Below are positions 1-10,652 of a DNA stretch of 64,000 bases, piece by piece. Origin of the DNA: Thuidium tamariscinum (lineage: Eukaryota; Streptophyta; Bryopsida; Hypnales; Thuidiaceae); the NCBI GenBank assembly GCA_947034885.2, contig OX344750.2, positions 43,944,821 to 44,008,820 on the forward strand, written 5' to 3'. A program made the position numbers and the translations under genes. Each line of letters begins with the position of its first letter. The first letter of the stretch is position 1. The notes beneath the pieces were generated by a model. The model did no database searches. It was not told the origin of the DNA and saw only the letters and a list, made by a program, of their open reading frames with translations.

Positions 1-592
1 CTAAAAGTGATGATGTTATCAAACATTGCCAATTTTATAGATCTAATTGATGTTGAAGGCTTGGCTTCACAACTTTTTTGTATTGAGGCCTACCATTATG
101 CTATTCAAGTTTTAAAAATCTAAACGAATGATGGCTCAATAAACCTATTAAGAAAGATAACTTATAATTTTAATATGATTATTTTGTTGATCATATTGTG
201 GAAGAAAATAATTTTATATGAAGTAGTTGTTTTATCTTTAGAGTGTGTAAATAAATAAAAATTTCTATCCATAATCTAAACTCTTCAAACCTACTAAAAC
301 ATGAAATTTTGTTTGTATATAGGCTTATTTGTCCTAAAATAGTTATATAAAATGTTGTACTATGATGCAAGAAGTTATATCCTTATAGTATTAATTTGCT
401 TATTGAGTAAGTTGTTACTTAAATGTTATGCAACTTAAGATTTGAGTATATAAATGAAAGCATGTGACAAAAACACTTCTATATGGTAGGTAGTATTATT
501 GTACACATAACACTATTTATGTGAAATAAGTAGTTCATAGCTTCATTTGACAACAATTGAATTTGATTTCTATTGCAAAATAGGAAAGATCA
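1..592. other. AT-rich gene-free DNA
   Basis: I see no gene, RNA or clear repeat here. The stretch is AT-rich with stops in every frame. Confidence 0.5.
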
Positions 593-829
593 TTAATCCT
601 TAAATGTTGTTGTGGACATTTGGCGTCCTTTGAATGACAAAGAATCTTTCTTAGTAGGATAGGATTGCAACTTTTCATCCTTGATATTAGGGGAATAGGG
701 GCGGAAATGAAAATCTTCTGTAGTACTTTGACTTCCAGTGAGTATATTTGGCTTATTCAAAGTAGATGATGTCACAAGGTATCAAAATGCATGATTTCCA
801 CAAACATTGGTCCATTGTTCAAGGGCTAA
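593..829. mobile_element. TTAA-flanked MITE, copy A of the CCCTTGAA family
   Basis: About 229 bp (597-825). The ends read TCCTTAAATG on the left and TTCAAGGG on the right. TTAA lies outside the left end and CTAA outside the right. The interior (AAAGAATCTTTCTT, GAGTATATTTGGCTTATT, GTCCATTGTTCAAGG) matches the copies at about 21345-21568 and 44124-44273. A TTAA target duplication and ends beginning CCC suggest a piggyBac-type non-autonomous element. It has no coding capacity. Confidence 0.6.
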
Positions 830-1111
830 ATTTAGTATCGCTATTGTAAAGTAACAATATTTTGTATTAACGACATTAATTACAAAGAAATGAAGATAAA
901 TGTCTATAATCCTATAGAACTTCAAAATAATGAACTTTAAAAAAAATCAATTTCAACATGCAATGAAGATTTTTTTAAAAATTAGACATCAAAAGAGATG
1001 CCAAATTCTACACCATTAGTGTAAAAAATGCAAAAAAATATATTATTTTTTATTTGCTCTATTGGTTCACATTTGGTAGTCTTCTTGAGGCCCCATTTTT
1101 TCCCTAATGAA

Positions 1112-1498
1112 TCACTGGACTCTTGATTCAAGGCAAAGTTTGCAAAACTTCAACTTGTACCTTAAAGAACTTTGCACTTGTCTAAATAACATTTGGCATT
1201 TGGTGATAGTCAACAAATATCTGATCTCCACGGTTTTAGGTGTCGTTACTCCTCTGCTAGGTGCTGACATGTCAGCTTCTCGCCTTACAATTGATTCCGC
1301 TGTCCGATGCCGGGGTTGTATCATTGTGCCAAGACTGCCAAAGCGCCGACACCCAAACTTGTCAGGAATTTTTAGTTTCTTGTCAAATTTAGATAGAGCC
1401 CCATCCTGCGGCGATTTAGGCGAACTGGGTCGATCTCGGTCTGCAGCCTTGTTGCGTGCGTTTGCAGCATTGGCTATGGTCGGTGCGTTCAATTCCAT
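1112..1498 (-). other. Unassigned open frame, possible decayed gene fragment
   Basis: This minus-strand frame of 128 codons stays open for further codons upstream of its first ATG. It is rich in Ala, Arg, Ser and Pro, unlike the AT-rich flanks. The plus strand is open over nearly the same interval (1107-1598), so only one frame at most can be real. I recognise no domain. It could be an upstream exon or UTR of the kinase gene at 2730, or a relic of an old insertion. Confidence 0.2.
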
Positions 1499-1598
1499 AG
1501 CAACAGGCTCACTAATCCTGTTGGGTTCTGCTTTTCCACCACTTGTTGAAAACCTTCAGCAGGTTTGCATCTCATTTCCTTCTCGATACAGATGTTAA

Positions 1599-2729
1599 TG
1601 TACAATTTGGTGTCGTCTTTCTGTTTGGCGCTCTAGCTCCAAGGGTTTATCCGGAATCTCAGGCAGTGCAGCAAACTAGGTTTCAGGACTGGCAACTTAA
1701 CGTGGCGGTTATTCAATGTTTTCGTTTAGTTTCTGTTTTCGTTCTGTTTGCTTCTGCTAGATTTGTAAGTGGGGTTGTATGCACTTCTTAAGATTGGATT
1801 AGGGCTTTAGAGGATTGTTGTTGTAGCGAAGATTAAGTTGCTTTTGCTACAGATTCCTCTACGTCACTTTGTTATTTTTATGGAAAAGTTTTGTGAGTTG
1901 CAATCTTGCTTTGTTTAGTCTCGTCTCGATACCGTGCAGAATTTGTCCCTGAACGTCGTAAGTACAGTACTCCACTGTATGTGAGCACGAAACTCTAGTG
2001 CTCACTGTGATTTATTCGGAAGTTACTTGTAATTAGAAAATGTCAGCTCAGGGGACAGGAGTTTCATAGAGGACCCGCTATTTATATCTGGCATTCTATA
2101 GGGTACTGAAGGAGACAAAATCCTATCTGAAGTATAGAGAATCTAGAGTATTTATAAGCAGCAAAGATTAATGAGATAAGCTCTTTCTGTAATTTTGGTT
2201 AGATCCTAAATGGCCGTTCCTTTATTACCACAAACCCTAATCTCTTTGCAAGGTTTGCGATTTATGAAGTTCTTTGAAGACCACCCTGAAGCCTGATTAG
2301 AGGTCTTTAACTGTAGGCTTGTTCAAAGCATTGGGAGGAAGAAACCCTACAGTATGCTGGATTCCCTTCTTGGGATCCTCTATAGTACAAGCTAGCTAGC
2401 TCGGATGTATTCCACAGGTTTCTTAGTTGAAAATACTGGAGATTTTACTGGAAAGAAGGCATGATTTTTCATATAATGTCACCCTGAACTTAGAGAATCG
2501 TTCTTAAATTTTTGGTGTACATGGTTTCAGGAAGGCTATCGCCATGGATCTGGCATTGTGCATTGCGGGTACTTGGATCCTGATTACTTTTTAAGGCGGA
2601 ATTTGACGACTGCAAGTGAAATGGATTGTGCTTGTTGTCGCTAATCACTGGGTCACAATCTGTGGAGCTCTAACAGTACACTTTCATAGAGAGCGTTTGC
2701 CCGCATACTAGCAGGTTCGGTATGTAAGT
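1599..2729. other. Upstream region of the kinase gene
   Basis: No convincing coding frame. It probably holds the promoter and 5' untranslated sequence of the vWA/alpha-kinase gene. I could not place a TATA box or transcription start. Confidence 0.35.
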
Positions 2730-5700
2730 ATGCCTCTGCCTTGGTCCACCACCTGGAAAACTCGTCTGACAAAACGAAGACATTCTTTTGCAACTGATGC
2801 TGGTAACGACGCCAGTATGAACCTAATAAGAGAGGGTTCTCACGAGAGGAGCGCTGGCAGTAGTAGTAGCAGTCATGGGCAATCGACTCTTCAGGTGCAG
2901 GAAGAGCTGGAACAGCTGAGACGGGAAATTGAGCTCCTCAAAGCAACACAAACTAGAACAGATGATTCACCTCGAACTCTTGAAGTCCGGGAGCAGATGG
3001 AGCTGCTTAGATTGGAGAATGAGAGGTTGCGCAGATGGGCACCACCTGACTCTCTCACATATCAGCATGAAAATCCAGTCGGAGCTCAGCAAAGAAGTGA
3101 GTATGGACCACCTTATCTTGCTTACAGAGATGATCAGTACCAATTTCCAGATGGCATGTCTCCTCGGAGTGTTCAATCTGGTGAAGACTCCATGGGATCC
3201 AAGTATGTGGTTGAGGCACCATTTGCGTTCTCATCTTCGAAGACTCCGAGGTCGCAGAGCCTGCCGAGGCCATCTGCACCACCAGGAGCATCGAGTGCTC
3301 GTAGTCTTGTACACTCTCAAAGTATACAGGTTGTTAGAGAAGGGCATAATCCTTGGCTGGAGAATGGGAGTGGGACGCCATCTTCACCAGGCCTGGCTTC
3401 TGTAGAGCAAAGAAAAAGCATATCTCCTCAAACTTTACAGGCTTTCGGATCGTTACACATTCTTAGGCAGGAAAAGGAAAGGCTCATAGCCGATAGGGAG
3501 CTGTCCTCCCGCACTGTGGGCTATAATCCGTTCTCAGCTGAACCAGATGTTTCGGTGCGCACACTTCAGGTATTGGACGAGGTTGCTAACTTGAAGCGTG
3601 ATATTGAGATGCTTAAATCCAACAGAGTAGAGACTCCTGCCATGTCTGAGCGTACTCTTCAGGTTGCACACCAGCTTGACAAGGTGAGACATGAGAACGA
3701 GATGCTGAAGATGAACAAAGCGAAGGAAATGGAACACGCAAAGCGGCGCTTGGCCTATTTTGAGCAGAATCACGCTGCTACTTTCCAAGTCCGCATGCAA
3801 GAGATCAAGAAAATGATCATTACTAGTCAGGAATTGGATCTAGCGTTCCTTGTGGATGCAACTGGCAGCATGCAGGTACCCTCTTAAATTTTCCTAGAAA
3901 TTATATGTTTAGTTCAGGTGCTAATGACCATGGATTGTCGTTTGAGAGTACTCTCTTGAAAGTGTAAACCGTGTAATTATGATATAGTTCTTTCAAAGAT
4001 CTAGAATCCGAATCAAGTCACGCAACCAACGGAATTGGAGCTATCCTCCAAATGCTTGCCTTTGGACAAAAACAACCAATGGGAACCCAACTTGTGTCCC
4101 GACAATCATTGCATCTGTTTCTTTTTTCTTTTCAATATTCTTAAAGGATGTGCTGTTTTGCAGTCAAGCATTGATATGATCAAGACAACGGTGACTTCCA
4201 TGGCCGCGGGACTTATGGCATCTTACCCAGAATGTAAACTGCGTGTGGCCTTCGTGCCTTACAGAGACTACGAGGACACGGAACAAGACGACATGGAAGT
4301 GTGTGATTTTACTGCGAGCTTCTCTGGCCCAGACAGCATTTTCTCACAATCATTGTCGCTGGTCTATGCTGCTGGTGGTGGAGATGATGCAGAGGACGTC
4401 TTCTCAGGCATTGCTCGTGTAGCACAATTGAGCTGGGATGCCACGAACCGTCTGCTTATTCATATTGCAGATGCTCCATGTCATGGTATGCAGTTTCATG
4501 ACGGAGTGGGTGATTACTTCCCCGCTGGAGATAAATTTGGCCGCTCAGTTAAATCTCAGCTGCAAATTTTGTACGAAGTTTGTCATATTTCCACCTACTT
4601 TTTCTGCCACTTAAATAACACTACCAGAAAGATGGTTCGAGCGTTCCAAGCTGCTGCATCTGGAAGCCCCTTAACGATTCTAGAGGAACAGTTCGAGAAC
4701 ATCAGCAGTATTCCACACAAGGTGATAACCTTGTGTCGTGGCACCATCCAGAAGACTTTGAGCGTTCTGAATGCACAGCATCGGCCGGATTTACAGTTTG
4801 TGCATGAAGCCGTAGTGAAAAATGTACCGTCATGGCCACAGGTCCCCATTCAATTTGGGGTTCACGTCAGATGCAAGTAAGTTTTTTTCCTCACTTGTGT
4901 TTTGGCTCGATTCTGGAGGAAGGCTACGACTTCGGTTGTTTGACTATAAAATATTGAAAGACTTTGGCGGTGGTGTTTATTATGCGAATGGATATCTTAT
5001 CTAGACGTGTTTATTGTGGATCTAGCTGAGGCCTGTTAAGTTCTGGAACCACTCCAGATAGTGGAAAGAAACTCTCATCAATTAGGCTTTCATTTGTGGA
5101 ACTGAAGCGAGCAATGTTTAAATTCAGAGTCTAAGTAAGAACTTTCCATCATTAATGCAGGTGGTACCGGGCTTTAGATGATATGCTCAGCAGAATTAAC
5201 GGTAAGTTGGCTTTGGACGAGGAATCCATGGACCATATTCAAATCCAGATTGCCCAACATCCTTTCAGTGACGAGGGGGCAGTGCGTTGGCCTTATCATG
5301 CATTGATCAAGTATCCAAATGAGGCTCCCCGGTAAGCATCCAACTGTTCGATTGTCAATGACAATACCGTTTTAATTGCTTGTTTGTGCTGCTCCTCACT
5401 TCGATGATGTACTGTACACGATCAAATAGTGTTTTCTGTAATTGAGACTGTTTCAGGAACTTTTACACAACGTCATAAAGAGAATCCTCCTTCAGTTAGG
5501 GTTAGGAGGGCCTCGCCATGATTGTGACCATCGGAAGATCATGCTTTCTGAAAGTTCCCTTAGCAGTATAATTTTACTGAAAACCCTGTTATCATCTAAG
5601 TGACGATGTGTTTGCTAATGATTGATAGCTTCCTTGTTAACAGCTCTATGGTGGTCAAAAGATTCAAAACACCTCTTGGAAAAGACGTGCGAGAAGTCCA

Positions 5701-6396
5701 CAAGCGGGAACGATATTGGGCACAAATGGAAGTGCAATCAGTTTCGGCACATATGGCTAATGAATTCAACAAATGGTATGTCCTAAAGTCTAGACTGCAC
5801 AGAGATATTCATAACCCTCTTTTATTCACCTTGTTTTAATGTGAGGGTCTAGTTTGTGCAATTTCTTCTGCTTTTATTGCGGTTAATCACTGCCTTCAGT
5901 TTCATCTTACGATATGTCTGCCTTTTCCTGCAGTACGTCAAACATGAAGAACGTCAAAAGGGTTGAGTTCACTCAAGTGACGACTTTAGGGGTTGGCTTG
6001 GGTCCTAATACCAAGTACTACAATATGGAAAGCCTTCTGGAGGGAGAGTGGCTCAGATACTCGAACAACGGTGGCTATGTGAACACTCTGGATTACGCCG
6101 CTGTTTTGCAAGCATTTACACATTGGACGCATGAGCGCTCCAGAGGGTTATTGATGGTCACAGATCTTCAAGGAGTTCGAATGGTGAACACATTTGGCGA
6201 AAATGTGTTCTGCCTCTGTGATCCGGCAATTCACTGTACTGATGTGTTGCGGTTCACGCGAACTAATCTTGGTCTGGAGGGGTTTAAGCTCTTTTTCGAT
6301 ACTCACAAGTGCAACGATGTTTGTGACAAATTAGGATTAGCACCAGGAAAAGCAGGCCGTACCTTATCAGGCACGCAGGTAGGCGCTTATTGGTAA
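2730..6396 (+). CDS. vWA domain / alpha-kinase fusion protein (VwkA-like)
   Basis: Predicted atypical serine/threonine kinase. Exons: 2730-3875, 4164-4876, 5161-5331, 5644-5775 and 5934-6396, all with GT-AG introns and matching phases, giving 874 residues. The N-terminal ~350 residues are coiled-coil-like, with recurring RTLQV and LRRENE-type heptads. A von Willebrand A domain follows (about 370-600): MIDAS motif D376-A-T-G-S380, then GGGDDAEDVF and HIADAPCHG. The alpha-kinase domain (about 615-860) has candidate ATP lysine K682 (VVKRF), FTHWT (781-786), D798 in TDLQGV, DPAIH (817-821), and H845-x-C847-x3-C851, which fits the alpha-kinase zinc site. This order matches Dictyostelium VwkA. The start is the first ATG of the long open exon. 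A further donor (CAG/GTAGG near 6377) could extend the C terminus. The gene converges on the LAGLIDADG gene 1 kb downstream. Confidence 0.88.
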
Positions 6397-7432
6397 CCAT
6401 TAGATCAAGAAAACCCAGCATTTTCTGTTGTAATTGCACCATATGTTCAGGTGGAAAAATGTGGGAAACGTTCAATGCCAATTTTTCAACTTTAGGCAAC
6501 CTGCATAGCTCCTCAGGATTCTTCATAATTGAAAGCTGGTAGGACTTGTACTTATATAACGGCTTGGGTTATATTGGACACCGAGGTAAGTCGTACTTAG
6601 AACAACCAATGCCTTTCAGGTCTTCTTGTACAAAATTCGCAGAGGTGTATGCTGAATTTTTGGTCTCTTTATTTCAAAAGACTGACGTTCAGCAATCTAC
6701 ACAGCGCTGGAATTTCAGATTCATCAACAGCTTAAAAATTGTAAACTTCACCTTTGTGTAATTCTGTGATATGAGCTTCATTGTACCCTCGCAACTGTGC
6801 AGTTGAGCATAAGCGTATCTCAGCGCTGAATCTCTCAGCTCCTTCAGCTAGGGAAATAATTGCATCCTCATGCTACTCAAATACCCTGGTCGTCTGCCAA
6901 AATAACGAGAAGAAACTCAGATTTACAAGTGTTAAGAATGTTAGGGACTTCTAAAACTGGCAGTCCTAATACTCAAGAGTCCAAATTTTGAGCATGTTTC
7001 ATATTACTAGACTTATACTTTGTTGGATTTTGTCAGTAATTGAAAGAGGATTTCATTGCATTGATATTAACTTCTCGCTTTCAGATACAACAACTAAAAA
7101 TTTTCAATTGCCTACAGTCATTTGAATATTAGAAAGAACCCTAGGGATGACTTTTGGGAATAGATCGCAATTAATTTTAGTTACGTAAATTCTTGACGTG
7201 CCGTATAAGCAAGCAGAACAGAGAAGAAAACGACAATAGCGAGGATTTTTGTCCTTACGCAGATCAAGCAGATGCAGTGACCCCAAGAAATTCGATATTT
7301 GTAGAGTTCCGTGGATTCTGCTTCCTGGGTCTCTCTTTTCAAAATTGAACGACACGTAACTACCTTGCTCCACCGAATCAGTGCCTTGACACCAGACGGA
7401 ACCCCCAATACGATCGCAGCCTTTGAGCTAAC
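6397..7432. other. Convergent intergenic region
   Basis: Lies between the stop codons of the kinase gene (+) and the LAGLIDADG gene (-), and so probably contains both 3' ends. No coding signal or repeat noticed. Confidence 0.4.
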
Positions 7433-8865
7433 TTATTTAAACTGAGAGGTTCTTGATCCTCTATTCGTGAGAATGCGGGTATTCCGTCTCTTCAGCAGCT
7501 CTTCATCAATATATGTTGAAAAATGAGGAACAGCTGCTTTCATCTCCGAAATCCAGCTTTCCTGAAGCGAGTGGCTGTTGTTAACAACCAAACACTTCCG
7601 TAACATGCTGGCAACAGGTATGTGAGGAAGGACTATTCTCAAAAATTTCTTGAGCTCCTCGGTACGAAACGATAGCCGATAGAGAAAAGTTTCCTTCCCA
7701 GATCTGAACTGTCCAACGTGTGCGTGAACCTTCCAATCTTCCTCCAAATAGCGAGATAAAACCAGCACTCTGTCTTCAGAAAAGAGATCGGTACATATTT
7801 CACCCTTCCGTCCACCAGACACTAACGAGCCTGCATCGCACCACCAGACAGCTAGAGACTGGGGCGTCAAATGACTCAACCACCTCTTACGAATCAGCAA
7901 TTCATCACTGTTGTGTGTAACCTCGTATATTTTCGTCAAAGAATCCACAGCTCGACTTTGGAACAGGAACTTATTACTTGCCCCTAGATGCACAGAGTTT
8001 AACGACGATATCTCCTCCAATGCAGTAGCTTTCCATTGAAAGTACTCCTCGTCCACTTCGCTGATGCGAAACAACAGCCTAGCGTCGTTCTCACCTAGAG
8101 TCACACATGTTCGTAAGATTTCATCACGTAACCCTAAACGACCAAACGGCCAAACTTTATATCCCATTTTATATAAGTAGTTCCGAGTTTCTCATATGAG
8201 GACTTTCATTTCTCCAATTTAAAAATTTTACTCATCAACACAGGCAATGATCTTCAACGATTCTACTGATATTAAACTTATCCCACTTGCATTAAAATTT
8301 TCACAACCCATTCAATCAGGTTGGTCAATTTAAAACCATGAACCCCTGGTCATTTAGGAGTTACAACTTCCAATGGAAAAAACCAACACAATCGGTGATA
8401 CTGGTTGAAAACGTATAGTCAAATGCACCGAGTATACTCACCTTTGGCAATATGAAGAGTACAGTCTCCGAGGAGAGACCCTAAAACGACAGACTTCGTC
8501 GAATCCTGCAGTCCGGTTTGATTCAACGCCTTAAAAGCTAGATTCGCACCATGTAGAACTCTCGATTCCGATCCCGCTGAAGCCGATTTCACTTCTACGA
8601 CACGTTTTCGATCCCTCTTCGATTCAATTCGTGAGTACTTACTTGAGATGAACGACCTAAACAGAGGGGACGTCGCCACGTACCCTCGAACACTGAAATC
8701 ACTCCGCTCGACTCCACCAACACCTTCTGTGAACTTCGCCAATGATCTCCCATTGCCTTGAACCTGCTCCCGATCACTCCACAATCCAATGCCATGCCAT
8801 CCGCTAGCTTGCCTCAAAATCGACGAAATTCTCTGCAAGGGAAAAATATCCAAGGAAGATTTCAT
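7433..8865 (-). CDS. LAGLIDADG-type protein, probably organelle-targeted
   Basis: Two exons, 8442-8865 and 7433-8190. The donor AAAG/GTGAG and the acceptor at 8192-8191 join in phase and give 393 residues. The first ~115 residues are rich in Ser and Arg with few acids near the start, consistent with a mitochondrial or plastid transit peptide (inference). LAGLIDADG motif 1 is at 126-138 (VVLGSLLGDCTL, D134). The frame crosses the intron into a conserved-looking R-x-YL...WPFG stretch. Motif 2 is at 249-263 (LTPQSLAVWWCDAGS). LAGLIDADG_2-type enzymes normally read DDG in motif 2; here it is D260-A261-G262, so the second acidic residue is lost. That favours an RNA-splicing (maturase-like) role over DNA cutting. 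OTP51 is a plant precedent for this domain in organelle intron splicing, but I see no PPR repeats here. Confidence 0.78.
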
Positions 8866-9880
8866 AGCTACAAGGATTGTGTCTCAACGCGAATTCGAGC
8901 ACCGTCGCTGCAGATAATCTAGCTCAACACTTCAATTTCGTAGAGAATGTCAGGATTTAGGGTTTCAATGGCGTACTCAGTGAATGGATGACATATCTGG
9001 ATGATTTATTCAGTTCCTCTTTAATGCCACAGCCAAAACGGCCAAGTTGCATGTGATAATATGGACTCTAGCCCCTAAGGTCGCTGCCCGACTTTGGGCA
9101 GCATTTTTGTGTAGAATTCTGGGTTTTTTTGTTTTTTTCCCTTCTTTTGTTTTGTACAATTTAGATTAGGTTGCGTTTCAGTTTTCATAACATTGAAAAC
9201 CAAGATTACTTTGATCATATAAAAATTATATGGGAAATAGAACAAATTATTTAGAATTTGTCTAGTGTTGGAAAATTTACTACTACAAAGTGTTTTGTTA
9301 TTCTCATTACTAAATTTTATGCATTTTTTCACAAATCAATAGATATCGTTATATTGACCAATAAAAAAATCAAATGCTAAAAGATAGAAATTGTATTTGA
9401 TATAATGTTACTACCTTTGTAGCCTTCCAAAGCTAAAAATGAGTAATTAGGAAAAATAGTTGTTACTGAAACTCATTGTTCTCCATTTTTTCCTACTTTA
9501 GTACTTAAAATTATGTTAACCAATCAAGAATGTCAATGGTGTAGTTCTTTGTAACCACCCTACTCCAAAAATTGAAGTGTGAATACATACTAGAGTGCAT
9601 CTCTGTGAACATAATCTTAGTCTATCAACTTTAGAAAACTTATACTTGTTCATTTGTGTCAGTGAAGAAGCTTCATTAGATTTGGATAATAACATGACTC
9701 AGTCGTCTTTAAAATTGACGAGTTTAAATATTGATTGAGTTGAAGAATGGAAAAATTGCAAGTCCTTCAATTGTAACGTCTTGTATTATTTCCTCTATCT
9801 CAAAATAAATCTTTGGTTTCTAGCGAAAAACTATTGGAATACCATGGACTTATTTTGAGGGAGAGAGTGGCTGTAGCCTA
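8866..9880. other. Divergent intergenic region, first part
   Basis: Holds the 5' side of the LAGLIDADG gene (about 8866-9000), followed by AT-rich DNA with no coding frame. No promoter element could be assigned with confidence. Confidence 0.4.
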
Positions 9881-10156
9881 TAAGGTGGGTACACTTAAAA
9901 GTGCCACTTTTTGGTACTATGCCTAGTAACTATTATTGGTTTGATCAAATTTTCATGTAGTCTTCTTGGCAAGTGAAAGCACGTTCCAATGTACCAAAAA
10001 ACGCAGCATTTGGATATAGTATGCAAAAGTTATCAAGGTTCAAAGTCTGTTTCTAAAAGTGCTCCACCCAAATAGGTACATAATGGAATTCAGAAATGTA
10101 CAGCAACCATAGATGGCACTTTTAGGTGAGGTGCAATTTTAGGTGTACCCACCTCA
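9881..10156 (+). mobile_element. MITE, AGGTGGGTACAC family, copy 1
   Basis: About 272 bp, with ends AGGTGGGTACACTTAAAA (left) and TTTTAGGTGTACCCACCT (right), an almost perfect inverted repeat. TA precedes the left end and CA follows the right, compatible with a mutated TA target duplication. A clear inverted copy sits at 29201-29473, sharing internal blocks such as AGTCTGTTTCTAAAAG and the region around GCAAAAGTTAT. No coding capacity. A Tc1/mariner (Stowaway-like) origin is suggested only by the TA site. Confidence 0.8.
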
Positions 10157-10652
10157 CTGCTATCTAACCGCCCGAGAAAACAGAGTATGTGATATTAGAG
10201 AGAGGGTGACATTAAAGAGGAGGCAGTAGAAGTGGATTTGGATTCCCGGTCAGTCATCCGCAATATTGACGAACGTCGTTCGTTGGTTTCCTGTCTTCTC
10301 TGCGAGTTCGTCTTTCTGCTTTCGGAGCTCTGCGGTATTTGCAGCAGTAATTTGAGCTTCCCAGTGCGTCGTTGATTTGTGCCCATTCATTGATGACAGA
10401 GATCATTTCTTATTTGGATGATCGAAGGTAGTTGGCGTCCTTTGTGTGAGTGTTTTTCCTCATTTTTTCTTTTCCATTTATTTAGGACCTTCGAGGTGCC
10501 GGCATCTTCTTTGGAGGTTATGTTTTTTAATTTTGTGGTCATGCACTAGGGCAGAGAGTAGAGGAGATCGTGATTACTTGATTAATGACATTCTTTTGGT
10601 CATGGTGTTAGGGTTGTGATTGTGCTGCTGTAACGTATGAAGACGAGACACC
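10157..10652 (+). other. Probable SMG8 promoter and 5' UTR
   Basis: Pyrimidine-rich and less AT-rich than the DNA to its left. It ends at the SMG8 start codon. No coding frame continues into SMG8. An upstream UTR intron is possible but not demonstrable. Confidence 0.35.

Noticed and set aside
4035..4163. ATG-initiated start of the second kinase reading frame
   Set aside because: It lies in intron 1. The acceptor at 4163 and phase continuity with the exon ending at 3875 show that the exon begins at 4164.
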